This document shows positions 50,778-58,967 of a stretch of DNA of 64,000 nt, one piece after another (position 1 is the first letter of the stretch; each line of letters begins with the position of its first letter). Source of the stretch: Spirochaetota bacterium (GTDB taxonomy: Bacteria; Spirochaetota; Spirochaetia; Treponematales; Rectinemataceae); the NCBI GenBank assembly GCA_022711355.1, contig JAKLFE010000013.1, forward strand, positions 1 through 64,000, in the 5' to 3' direction. Both the position numbers and the translations under genes were made by a program. The notes beneath the pieces were generated by a model that saw only the letters and a list, made by a program, of their open reading frames with translations, had not been told where the DNA came from and searched no databases.

Positions 50778-51776
50778 ATGGGAGGACTCAAGAGAGCGGT
50801 GTACTTCTTCTGCGCCGACGCCATAGATAAGGTCGCGGGCAACGTGCTCGAAGCAGCGCGAGAGTTGTTCCAGCTGGAGGACGCGGGGACTGCTGTCGAC
50901 GGCTGGCCGGTGCTCAAGGCGTCGCATAGATCGGGCGAGGAATTCCACTTCGTCAGGACGGCTAAGGTCGTGAGCCACGACTACCCGCACTACCTGCCTA
51001 TATTATGCGATCTTTTCGGCGACTTCGACATCGCGGGAGTCGTTACCTGGCACGGCGGCCAGAACGCCCCGCCGCGCGTGCTGACCACCCATACTACCGG
51101 TGACGTGGCATCCGGCAATTTCGGTCCCGCCGATCCGGCCAGGATGCGAGCGCTGGTTCTGGCGTTGGAGAAGAACCGCATCGAGTCGGGCCTCGACGGC
51201 TTCCGCACCTTGACCGAGGCTACGCATTGGTCAGGTATGGTTTACGATGGTGGACCGCCCGAGCTGCTTCCCCGATACGGAGTACCGCTCCTCGACATCG
51301 AGATCGGCAGCGAGCCGGAGTCATGGGCGGATCCCGTCGCCGGGAGAGCGATCGCCCGTTCCCTGGCGGGAATATTCGAGCACGACGGGGCCCGGGTACG
51401 GAATCTCCTATGCGCTGGGGGAGTGCACTTCGAGCCGGCCTTCGTAGGCGCCGTCCTCGATCGAGCCGGTCCGGTCGCCTTTGCCGTATCCCACATCCTC
51501 GCTAATCAATGGCTCATCTCTGGAGGCTACGACGCCTCGACCGGGCTGCGCAAGCTAGAATCATGCGTCGCATCGATACGGGGAGGAATAGACGGAATAG
51601 TCTTCCACGACAACCTGAAGGGGCCGTACAAGGATAGTCTCCGAGAGCTCGGGAGGAAGCTGGGAATACCCGCTTTCAAGCACCAGGCGCTGAGGGATCC
51701 AGGTGCGATCAAGTGGGTTGATAGATCGCCTAACGCCTCTGATGGTATAATCGGCCCGACGCTGGCGCGGAGCTAG
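50778..51776 (+). CDS. DTD2/GEK1-type D-aminoacyl-tRNA deacylase
   Basis: 332 residues from ATG 50778 (GGAGG upstream). It aligns by eye with the archaeal/plant DTD2 family: HGGQNAPPRVLTTHTTGD (family SRHxSxxxxPALTTHVTGN), LTEATHW, VPLLDIEIGSEPESW (family PSFFIEIGSSEEEW), LLCAGGVHFEP (family GIGGGHYAP) and AFAVSHILANQW (family FGHILPKY). DTD2 removes D-amino acids from tRNA as a metal-dependent esterase. Several positions are changed (GGVHFEP for GGGHYAP), so activity may be altered. The family is typical of Archaea and plants and uncommon in bacteria. Confidence 0.8.
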   Translation: MGGLKRAVYFFCADAIDKVAGNVLEAARELFQLEDAGTAVDGWPVLKASHRSGEEFHFVRTAKVVSHDYPHYLPILCDLFGDFDIAGVVTWHGGQNAPPRVLTTHTTGDVASGNFGPADPARMRALVLALEKNRIESGLDGFRTLTEATHWSGMVYDGGPPELLPRYGVPLLDIEIGSEPESWADPVAGRAIARSLAGIFEHDGARVRNLLCAGGVHFEPAFVGAVLDRAGPVAFAVSHILANQWLISGGYDASTGLRKLESCVASIRGGIDGIVFHDNLKGPYKDSLRELGRKLGIPAFKHQALRDPGAIKWVDRSPNASDGIIGPTLARS

Positions 51777-51804
51777 GGTATCCTTTCCAAGCGAGACACC
51801 TATC

Positions 51805-52386
51805 CTATCTCCCCCTCGTCCCGAGCCTGAAGCGAACGACGCAGTAGATCAGGAGGTCGACGAGGAAGATGTAGACGATGAAGCCGCTGTTGGCGAAGGT
51901 CCAGGACTCCAGGGTCAGGAGGGTCAGGACGACGCCGACGCAGGTCGCCAGCCAGGGCCAGGCGAGCTCGGTCTCCGGGTGCCGGTAGGCCTTGACGAGG
52001 GTCGGGAGGGCGGCCAGGGCGTCGGCCAGGATGCTCAGGAGGATGGCCAGGTTGCCGACCTTCGTGATCAGCCAGAGGGCCAGGCCGAGGAGGGAGAGGA
52101 AGCCGCAGGCCAGGTCGAAGCGGCTGACCTTCCACTCGGCCTTCCTGTTGATGAAGGTGGCGGCGAAGGTCAACAGGGGGAGGAAGCCGGTGCTGAAGGT
52201 CATGAGGGCCTCGAGGCCCACCCCCTGCTGGACCTGGGCGGCGAAGGCTATCATCGGGACGATGGACCAGAGGAGGAATGAGACCCGGTTCGGCTTGACC
52301 CTGCCCCTGAGCGTATCCCCGAGGTAGGCGACCGCGCCTCCCGAGCCGATGAGGGTGCCTACCAGGACGAAGTTTTTATCCAGCAT
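51805..52386 (-). CDS. Multi-pass membrane protein resembling PQ-loop/SWEET proteins
   Basis: 193 residues with about seven membrane helices. Two similar halves each carry a proline-containing turn (PNRVSFLLWSIVPMIAFAAQ and DALAALPTLVKAYRHPETE) like the PQ-loop or MtN3/SemiSWEET repeats, which suggests transport of a small solute. Family assignment is tentative. GGAG precedes the ATG. A 27-bp palindrome lies 29 nt upstream of the start. Confidence 0.6.
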   Translation of the reverse strand: MLDKNFVLVGTLIGSGGAVAYLGDTLRGRVKPNRVSFLLWSIVPMIAFAAQVQQGVGLEALMTFSTGFLPLLTFAATFINRKAEWKVSRFDLACGFLSLLGLALWLITKVGNLAILLSILADALAALPTLVKAYRHPETELAWPWLATCVGVVLTLLTLESWTFANSGFIVYIFLVDLLIYCVVRFRLGTRGR

Positions 52387-52414
52387 CGCTTGCTCCCGAC
52401 GCGATGGTAGAGTC

Positions 52415-52441
52415 TATCTATGACAGGGCCTGTCATAGATA
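52415..52441. promoter_or_regulatory. 27-bp perfect palindrome upstream of the membrane-protein gene
   Basis: TATCTATGACAGG and its exact complement flank a single G (13-bp arms). It lies in the 102-nt gap between two minus-strand genes. No U-tract follows on the minus strand, so it is a better candidate for a dimeric regulator site than a terminator. Confidence 0.6.
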
Positions 52442-52488
52442 TTCCGCGGCCCCGCGAGAATCGCCGGAAGGCCGAGGCGCGCCTAGGC

Positions 52489-53394
52489 TTACTTCCTCAG
52501 CTCGGCCAGGCGGCGATTGGCGCGGTCGACGAGCTGGCGGTTCGGCGCGGCGAGGAGGAGCTCGTAGAACCTGATCGCCGCGGCCTTGTCGCCCTTGACC
52601 TCGTTGAGGTAGGCCAGGTTGCCGATCACGACGTAGTCCGAGCCGTCGAGCTCGTAGGCCTTCAGGAAGGAGCGCTCGGCGCTCGGGAGGTCGCCCAGCT
52701 GGGCGTGGGCCAGTGCGTTGTCGTTGTAGGCGACGACGCTGTCCGGGCAGGAGGCGATCAGCCGGGCGCTCAGGTCCCGCGCGTAGCCGAGGGCCTCGGG
52801 GCTCTGGAGCTCGAACCACTCGCGGATGTAGTCGTGCAACGCGTCGATGAAACCGGCCCGGCCGTCCTCGAAGGGGAGGCCGTCGCTCCAATACCAGGCG
52901 CCCCGGTTCGCGTCGTGCCGCTCGAGGGTCCTGATCAGGTAGTCCTTCTCGGCCTCGTAGGCGCGGAGCTCGGCGAGGAGGCGGGTCTTGCCGAAGCGCA
53001 TGTCCAGGCGGTCGGGGGCCCGCTGCAGCCCCTCGTTGATCACCGCGAGGGCCTTCCCGGCGTACTCGGGGTCGTAGTCGACCTCGCCGTACATATAGCC
53101 GACCTTCTTCCCGGTATCGCTATCGGCTATCTCGAAGTAATCGCCCTTCCTCGGCGGTTTCTGCCCCCCGAAGACGATCCGCTCGCTCCGCGCCATGTTG
53201 AGGTAGTAGTTGAAGAAGCCGATGCAGAGCTCGGGATCCTCCGGAGCCTTGGACTTCCAGGACTCGAGGTAGGACTGCAGCTCCTCCATCTTGCCGTCGT
53301 TGAGGAGCTTGATGTAGCCCGCCTTGTCCTCGGCCGCGCCGGCGGCCATAGCCAGGGCCAGCAGCGCCGCCCCGAGCAGCATTCGCTTTCTCAT
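52489..53394 (-). CDS. Exported TPR-like protein of unknown function
   Basis: 301 residues with signal peptide (about 1-20, ending AAGAAE). Helical repeats run through the protein, and the last third has clear TPR units (VVAYNDNALAHAQLGDLPSAERSFLKAYELDGSDYVVIGNLAYL split over residues about 215-260). The middle has GYMYGEVDYDPEYAGKALAVINEGL. Periplasmic location is likely. No family beyond TPR is recognised. Confidence 0.75.
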   Translation of the reverse strand: MRKRMLLGAALLALAMAAGAAEDKAGYIKLLNDGKMEELQSYLESWKSKAPEDPELCIGFFNYYLNMARSERIVFGGQKPPRKGDYFEIADSDTGKKVGYMYGEVDYDPEYAGKALAVINEGLQRAPDRLDMRFGKTRLLAELRAYEAEKDYLIRTLERHDANRGAWYWSDGLPFEDGRAGFIDALHDYIREWFELQSPEALGYARDLSARLIASCPDSVVAYNDNALAHAQLGDLPSAERSFLKAYELDGSDYVVIGNLAYLNEVKGDKAAAIRFYELLLAAPNRQLVDRANRRLAELRK

Positions 53395-53440
53395 GCCAGA
53401 CTCCTCCGGCCATCACCATACCCGGCCGCGGCGCGGGAGT

Positions 53441-53935
53441 CTAGCCTGCATTCCGCCCGTAGGCCTCCTCGAGCCTCGCGAGGTCGAACTTCTTCATCGC
53501 CATGTAGGCCTCGGTCACGCGCTTGCGCTGCTCCGGGCTGCCCTTTTGCAGCATCTCGTTGAGCCGCTCGGGCAGGATCTGCCAGGAGAGGCCGAACCTG
53601 TCCTGGAGCCAGCCGCACTGCTCGGCCTCCGGGCGGGCCGACAGGCGCTCCCAGTAGTAGTCGATCTCGGCCTGGCTCGCGCATTCGACGGTGAAGGAGA
53701 CCGAGGGGTTGAAGGCGAACTCCGGTCCGGCGTTGAGGGCCAGGAAGGGCGTGCCCCTGATCTCGAACTCGATGGCCACGATGTCGCCGGCCTTGTGCCC
53801 CGTGATCTCCTCGCCCACCTCGGTGTAGCGATCCATCGAGAGGATCCTGCCGTCCTTGAAAACCGACAGGTAGAAATCGACCGCCTCCTTGGCGGTATTG
53901 TTGAACCAAAGGCAGGGAACGATCCGTCTCGCCAT
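53441..53935 (-). CDS. PhnB/VOC-family glyoxalase-fold protein
   Basis: 164 residues with AGGAGG upstream. It matches the 3-demethylubiquinone-9 3-methyltransferase-like (PhnB) family: IVPCLWFNNTAKEAVDFYLSVF, FLALNAGPEFAFNPSVSFTVEC and GWLQDRFGLSWQILPERL. The fold is a paired beta-alpha-beta3 module. The function in this family is generally unknown; a methyltransferase role is not supported. Confidence 0.88.
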   Translation of the reverse strand: MARRIVPCLWFNNTAKEAVDFYLSVFKDGRILSMDRYTEVGEEITGHKAGDIVAIEFEIRGTPFLALNAGPEFAFNPSVSFTVECASQAEIDYYWERLSARPEAEQCGWLQDRFGLSWQILPERLNEMLQKGSPEQRKRVTEAYMAMKKFDLARLEEAYGRNAG

Positions 53936-54300
53936 GGAAAACCTCCTTGCGCGCGTCGAGGGCGGCCCGGTCGTAGCAGAGGCTCCGCCTGAGCCGCGGG
54001 CTCCCCGCCCGTCTCCCCCATCCCGAGCAGGGAGAGGAGCTCCCTCACCTCACGCGCATCGAGCCTCGGCTGCGCCTTCATTGCTAGGCCTTCTATTATA
54101 TATAAAAATACTAATATAAGAGGGCCCGATCAAGGCGTGGTCGGGGAGGATCTGGAGCGGAATCGCGGCAAAAAAGCGGCCTCTACGTACCAGCACGGAT
54201 GACGCAGGCGGCTCGATGGGGTAGTCCTTCCCCCGCATCGACGGCCCGCGATCTCGTGGTCGATCCTGACCGCCCCGCTTCGGGGAGAGGAGTACCAGGT
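53936..54300. other. Intergenic region with an AT-rich island
   Basis: Between the divergent VOC and lipoprotein genes. A very AT-rich stretch at 54091-54120 contains TATAAT for the minus strand (54095-54100) and is the probable promoter of the VOC gene. A frame opening at ATG 54081 runs antiparallel into the VOC gene out of frame and has no family signature; it may be a leader peptide or chance. No RNA gene was recognised. Confidence 0.45.
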
Positions 54301-55104
54301 ATGGCATCACGCAGCGCTCTTTACCCGCTCATCGTCGCCCTCGGCCTGCTCGCGGCCGCCTGCTCCAGCGGAGGCGGGGGCTCGCAGCGGGTCGGGCTGG
54401 CCGATCCGCGCTTCGGCTACATCGCCCCGAAATGGGATACGAAGGTCAGGAGCCTGGACATGCACGACTACTGGCTGAGCTTCTCGGGCGGCATCGTCGA
54501 TCGCAGGGGCGCGAACTACTACCTCCTGCCGAAGTCCTCGGGCGGAGCGAGCTGCTCCGACCGCTTCCGCGCCGCGTCGGACTATTTCCAGGCCTGGTGC
54601 GGCGTCTACACGGTCGAGGACGACGCGAGCGGCGCCTACGCGATCAACGAGAGCGGCGAGGTGGATATACAGGCCATACTCGAGCTGGCCCAAGCCGATC
54701 AGAACGCCTGGCTTGCCGCCTACGGAGATACGAGCGGCAGCGCCTGGGGCGACGTGACCATGTATAGCGTCGAGGAGGCCGAGATCGACGGATGCGCAGG
54801 CTGGAAGATCTCCGGACCGATGAACTCGAACGTCGACGTGGGAACGGGCAATCCCGCGACGGGCCTCGAGCCCCTCGCATTGCCGGATGAGAGCCTGTGG
54901 ATCGACGATGTCGGCTCCCACCAGCTGGTGTCGCTGAACGGCGTCTTCTACGTCTGGCACTCGGCGGAGACCAAGGAGCTGAACGTGGCCTACTACAACG
55001 GCGTGGTCTACCTGGATAAGCACTCCGCCTGGCATAACACCCTCCCGAAGGTCCAGGCCGAGCTGGAGCAGATGGCCAGGGCCATCAGCGTCTACGAGGA
55101 ATGA
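54301..55104 (+). CDS. Lipoprotein of unknown function
   Basis: 267 residues from ATG 54301. The signal ends LLAAAC with Cys21 as lipidation site, followed by a Ser/Gly linker. The mature part is acidic and Tyr/Trp rich, with repeated SGxI and WC residues (YFQAWCGVYTVEDDASGAYA, GCAGWKISGPMNSNVDVGTG). Family not recognised. The GAGAGGAG upstream supports the start. It is convergent with the GNAT-YoaP gene. Confidence 0.7.
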   Translation: MASRSALYPLIVALGLLAAACSSGGGGSQRVGLADPRFGYIAPKWDTKVRSLDMHDYWLSFSGGIVDRRGANYYLLPKSSGGASCSDRFRAASDYFQAWCGVYTVEDDASGAYAINESGEVDIQAILELAQADQNAWLAAYGDTSGSAWGDVTMYSVEEAEIDGCAGWKISGPMNSNVDVGTGNPATGLEPLALPDESLWIDDVGSHQLVSLNGVFYVWHSAETKELNVAYYNGVVYLDKHSAWHNTLPKVQAELEQMARAISVYEE

Positions 55105-55112
55105 GCGGCGCT

Positions 55113-55154
55113 CGGGACGCGCGGGGCGAAGCGGCGAGGACGGGCCCCGCGTCC
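55113..55154. terminator. GC-rich hairpin between convergent genes
   Basis: GGGACGCGCGGGGC and GCCCCGCGTCCC form an imperfect stem of about 12 bp around a loop of roughly 14 nt in the 61-nt gap. No U-tract; terminator role inferred from position. Confidence 0.35.
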
Positions 55155-55165
55155 CCCGCGCTGCC

Positions 55166-55933
55166 TCATTTCCTCAGTATCCGCTCCAGCTGCTCGAGAT
55201 CGGGCAGCAAATTCAGGGTCACGAAGCTCCCTTTATAGAACAGCGCCCAGTTGTTGAAGACGCAGGGCAGCTCCTTCGCCTTCCGCAGGCTGTCCACGTG
55301 GACCAAGGAGACGGGGATCTCGTTCGCCGCGCAGTAGCGCTCGATCAGCTCGAGGTTCTGCTGTATAAAGGGGCACTGCGAATCGTAGTAGATGGTGAGC
55401 TCTTGACTGCCTATCGTTTCCCTTTTCGCGTTAGGCGCGAACTTCGGCTTCGTGCCGTCGAAGGAGAGGGCGAGCAGCTCATAGCCCGAGCCGGTGGCGT
55501 CGACCGGCGCGAAGCCGTACTTCTTCGCGAAGGATTGGTCGGATAGCCAGGCCTTCTGCTTGGCCGCCCCGAGCATGCAGATGCCGGATTTGCCCTTCGC
55601 CTTGGCGTCGGCTATGCAATACTCCATGAGGGATTTCGCGTAGCCTTTCCCCTTGCAGCCGCCGGAGACCCAGAGGCAATACAGGTAGACGTAGTTGTCG
55701 CCCGTGACGGGAACCCAGGCCGTCTCGAGGGGAGCGTACTCGATGAACGCAGGATCCTTCGCGTCGACCTTCCGGAACACATGGCCTTCCTCGAGCCGCT
55801 CGGAGAGCCAGCGCTTTTTCGCCTCGATGCCGGGATGCGGCTTCCTGCTGCGGATGATGCAGCTGACATGCTCGGTGAGCAGGTTGTCCGGCCTCAGGTT
55901 CACGAACTCGTTTTTCAGATCCGCATTTCCCAT
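55166..55933 (-). CDS. GNAT acetyltransferase with C-terminal YoaP-like domain
   Basis: 255 residues from ATG 55933. The N-terminal GNAT part (about 10-170) has CLWVSGGCKGKGYAKSLMEY as the acetyl-CoA loop. The C-terminal part (about 195-255) is a YoaP-like thioredoxin-related domain with YYDSQCPFIQQNLELIERY (a CPF/CP-type site) and GSFVTLNLL. The fusion is known in Firmicutes. Acceptor unknown; a peptide or antibiotic target is often supposed. The gene has lower GC than the left half of the window. Confidence 0.82.
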   Translation of the reverse strand: MGNADLKNEFVNLRPDNLLTEHVSCIIRSRKPHPGIEAKKRWLSERLEEGHVFRKVDAKDPAFIEYAPLETAWVPVTGDNYVYLYCLWVSGGCKGKGYAKSLMEYCIADAKAKGKSGICMLGAAKQKAWLSDQSFAKKYGFAPVDATGSGYELLALSFDGTKPKFAPNAKRETIGSQELTIYYDSQCPFIQQNLELIERYCAANEIPVSLVHVDSLRKAKELPCVFNNWALFYKGSFVTLNLLPDLEQLERILRK

Positions 55934-56011
55934 TCGACTACCCCGCGATCGATATCCCCGCCGCCCAGGGCTCGGGATCCGCGGTAAGTAGAGCACCGAA
56001 GGAGGAGTTTT

Positions 56012-56851
56012 TCAATACGCGATCTTGTCGCGCAAGAAGCTGCCCCGATCCAAATCGTCGAAGGCCTCATTCAGTTCTTCCCTGGTGTTCATGACGATAG
56101 GCCCGCCCCAGGCTATCGGTTCAGCGAGGGACCGTGAGCTCATGAACAGGACCTGGGCGTTTGCATCCCCCGCCCTGATCTTTACCTGGTCGCCCGGGGA
56201 GAGCTTTACCGCCGTTTTTTCCCTGACTAGCTCGCCGCCGACATAGGCCTCTCCCAGGAGCGTGAAGAGCGTCACCGATCGCGCGCTATCGGTCTCTACG
56301 ACCGCGGAGGCATGCGCATCGAGGTGGATATCGTAATAATCCAGGGGAAGATAGCCGCTGGTATACCCTGTTCTCCCTTCGTATGCGCCTGCGAGCAATC
56401 GTAGTTTTCCCTCTTTTAGCTCGATCTCTTCGATCTCCGCGGTTTTTATGCTGTGATACGCCGGACTGACCATTTTATCCTTCGCGGGGAGGTTCAGCCA
56501 AAGCTGCACGCCGAGCAGCCGCTCCGCCGCCGGCAGCCGCTCTTCGTGCATGATGCCGGAACCCGCGGTCATCCACTGGACTTCGCCATCGCCGATGGTC
56601 TCCTCGTTGCCGAGACTGTCCTTGTGGGTCATGGCGCCATGGTACACATAGCTGATCGTCTCGATGCCCCGGTGCGGGTGGAGGGGGAATCCCGCGGTAT
56701 ACTCGGCGGGATTTCGGCTGTCGAAGGAATCCATCAGCAAGAGCGGATCGTAGTCCGCGACGGTCCTGTTCCCGAGAACCCGTACCAAGTGCACGCCAGC
56801 TCCATCCTGAGTCCTGAACCCGGTTACCTGGTGCTGTATGGTTCTTTCCAT
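56012..56851 (-). CDS. Pirin family protein
   Basis: 279 residues, bicupin fold. The metal ligands of the N-terminal cupin are present: His58 and His60 in LHPHRGIETISYV, and His102 and Glu104 in GIMHEERL. The C-terminal pirin_C domain covers about 170-275. Bacterial pirins include quercetinases and redox-responsive regulators; which applies is unknown. GAGGAGG is found upstream. A TATACT box lies at the left of the leader. Confidence 0.92.
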   Translation of the reverse strand: MERTIQHQVTGFRTQDGAGVHLVRVLGNRTVADYDPLLLMDSFDSRNPAEYTAGFPLHPHRGIETISYVYHGAMTHKDSLGNEETIGDGEVQWMTAGSGIMHEERLPAAERLLGVQLWLNLPAKDKMVSPAYHSIKTAEIEEIELKEGKLRLLAGAYEGRTGYTSGYLPLDYYDIHLDAHASAVVETDSARSVTLFTLLGEAYVGGELVREKTAVKLSPGDQVKIRAGDANAQVLFMSSRSLAEPIAWGGPIVMNTREELNEAFDDLDRGSFLRDKIAY

Positions 56852-56924
56852 TGGGCAGCCTCCTCGGCGATGGCTCCCTAGAAGTATAGACGATAGCCCC
56901 GCTCTTGTTGCCAGTACGATAGAC

Positions 56925-58835
56925 CTAGGGCGTTATGGGAAAGACCGCGGCGCCGTCGTCGAGCCGGCAGGCGAGGAGCCGCCCGTCCTCGCTCAGCGAG
57001 AGGTCGTCGACGCCGAAGCCGCACTTCAGCAGGGATATCTTGCCCAGGTCGGCGCAGGAGAGGAGGGCGAGGGCGGAGGCGCCGCTATCCTTCCGGCCGG
57101 CGAGGGCGGCGGCCAGGAAGCTCCCGTCCTTCGAGAAGGCGAGCGAGCGGCAGATCCACTCGCCGTCGTTCGCCTTGGCCAGCTGCTTGCCCTTCGCGAG
57201 CTCGTAGACCGCGACGAAGCTCTCGCCGCCGGCCGCGAGCCGGCTCCCGTCGGGGCTGATCGCGAGGGCGTGCAGCTCCTTCTTGTCCTGCTGGACCTCC
57301 GCGCTCCAGGCGAGCTTGCCCGTGCGCGCGGACCAGAGGCGCAGCGTCCCGTTCGAGGCGCAGGCGGCGAGGGAGCTCCCGTCGGGAGCGAAGGCGAAGT
57401 CCGTGATCCGCAAGCCGGGAGCGAGGGCCTCGAAGTCGCGGGCCTTGCCCGTGGCCAGGTCGATCAGCCTGAGGCCCTGCCGGTCCTTCTTGACGACGAC
57501 GACCGCCGCCGCCTGGCCGTCGGGCGAGGGCTTGGCGCGGAGGAATTCCTTCTTGGCGTCGAGGACCGATGCGAGGGCCGTGCCCCCGGCTAGCTCGGCC
57601 GCGGCGTACATGAAGAGCCCCTCCTCCCTGGCGATGAGGAGGCGCTTGCCGTCGAGCGAGTACTCCGCGCCGCGAGCGCGCCCCGGCTGGCGGGAGAGCG
57701 GCGCCGCGGCGACTCCCCGCGCGCCGTCGAGGAAGTGGAGGGAGGAGACGGGGGAGCCGACGCGGGCGGCCTCGCAGGCTGCCAGGACACGGCCGTCGGG
57801 CGAGAGGGCGATGTCGGCGAAGCCGCTCGAGGAGCAGCCGGTCTCGAGGAGCCTTCCGTCCTTCGCGTCGTAGACCCTGAGGCCCGACTCGTAGAGCCGA
57901 AGGAGGAGGGCGCCGTCGGGCGAGAGCGCGATCCCGCCGCCGCCCCCGGCCTCCGCCACGGCGAGGACCCGCTCGCCCGTCGCGAGGTCCCAGGAGGAGA
58001 GGCCCGAGCCGGAATCGTCCGAGCTGAACAGGCGCTTGCCTTCGGGATCGAAGGCCGTCGCCCTGCTGCCCGGCAGGGCGCGCAGCAGGGAAGCGTCCGC
58101 CGTCTTCCTGACCGCGATCTCCGGGCCGCCCTTCCGCGGCCCCTCGAGGGCGACCCGCTCGTAGGCCAGGAGGCTCCCGTCGGGGCTGAGGGAGCAGGCG
58201 CCCTTGACCGCCTCCTCCGCGGCGGCGACCCGCGCCGAGCCCTTCGCGTCGTAGACCTCGATCCCCCTGTCCCCGCAGGCCACGATGCGCGATCCCCCCG
58301 AGCAGAAGCCGGCCCAGAGGAGGCGCCCCACTGAGGGGCTCACGCGGCTTGCGTAGGAGCCCGCGAGGTTCCACAGGTCGAAGCCCGAAGCGCCCCCCGA
58401 GATGCCGTCGGAGAGGAGGAGGGCGCCGTCCGGGCTGAACTCGAGGCGCCTGATGAAGCGCCCGCCGTTCCCGAGCCGCTTGAAGGCGACGAGGGTCGCG
58501 GCGTCGACGAGGTAGATATCCCCCGACTCCTCCGCCACGGCGAGGGGCCCGCCATCGCGGCTCGCCGCGACCGCGACGAGGGCCTTCGCGCCTTTGTTGA
58601 TCTTCGTCAGGCCCAGAAGCGACAGGGTCCTGGCGTCCCGGAGCTGGAGCTCGCCGTACTTGCCGACGCTCAGGATACGGGAGCCCTCCTGAGTCAGGAG
58701 GGAGGCGTTGCCATCGTCATACGAGAAGCCGATCCGCCACCAGAGCGGCTCCGGGCCGATCGCCTGAGCCGCCGCCCCCGAGACGAGGATCGCGCGGATC
58801 ACGAGGACCAGGGCCGCCAGCGCCGCTTTTCTCAT
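56925..58835 (-). CDS. Exported WD40-type beta-propeller protein
   Basis: 636 residues from ATG 58835 (AAGGAG 6 nt upstream). Signal peptide about 1-24 (ending GAAAQ). The rest is built of WD40-like units with recurring SPDGxLLA (for example FSPDGALLLSD, SPDGSLLAYER, APDGSSLAACASNGTLRLWS, SPDGSRLAAGGESFVAVYEL), enough for one large or two consecutive propellers. No catalytic domain. Likely a periplasmic scaffold. It is separate from, and not closely similar to, the YVTN propeller at 17907-19250. Confidence 0.85.
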   Translation of the reverse strand: MRKAALAALVLVIRAILVSGAAAQAIGPEPLWWRIGFSYDDGNASLLTQEGSRILSVGKYGELQLRDARTLSLLGLTKINKGAKALVAVAASRDGGPLAVAEESGDIYLVDAATLVAFKRLGNGGRFIRRLEFSPDGALLLSDGISGGASGFDLWNLAGSYASRVSPSVGRLLWAGFCSGGSRIVACGDRGIEVYDAKGSARVAAAEEAVKGACSLSPDGSLLAYERVALEGPRKGGPEIAVRKTADASLLRALPGSRATAFDPEGKRLFSSDDSGSGLSSWDLATGERVLAVAEAGGGGGIALSPDGALLLRLYESGLRVYDAKDGRLLETGCSSSGFADIALSPDGRVLAACEAARVGSPVSSLHFLDGARGVAAAPLSRQPGRARGAEYSLDGKRLLIAREEGLFMYAAAELAGGTALASVLDAKKEFLRAKPSPDGQAAAVVVVKKDRQGLRLIDLATGKARDFEALAPGLRITDFAFAPDGSSLAACASNGTLRLWSARTGKLAWSAEVQQDKKELHALAISPDGSRLAAGGESFVAVYELAKGKQLAKANDGEWICRSLAFSKDGSFLAAALAGRKDSGASALALLSCADLGKISLLKCGFGVDDLSLSEDGRLLACRLDDGAAVFPITP

Positions 58836-58967
58836 CCGATGCTCCTTATCCGCCCATGACGCGCGGGTCGCGTCGGTCGCGCATCGCAGTATGGCATAGG
58901 GAGAAGGTCGACGCAACGAGAGCCGAGGCCAGGGTTACAGCTCTCGCTGCTTTCGCCGCGATGCGCG

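Noticed and set aside
33748-51734. GCCTAAC/GTTAGGC heptamers as integron attC sites
   Set aside because: They match core-site consensus but are not paired within 60-150 nt, do not border short cassettes and mostly lie inside coding sequence.
53515-54081. 188-codon minus-strand frame starting at an AT-rich promoter
   Set aside because: It overlaps the VOC gene in another frame for most of its length and has no family signature; the VOC gene has a better ribosome-binding site. Only the first 45 codons could be a leader.
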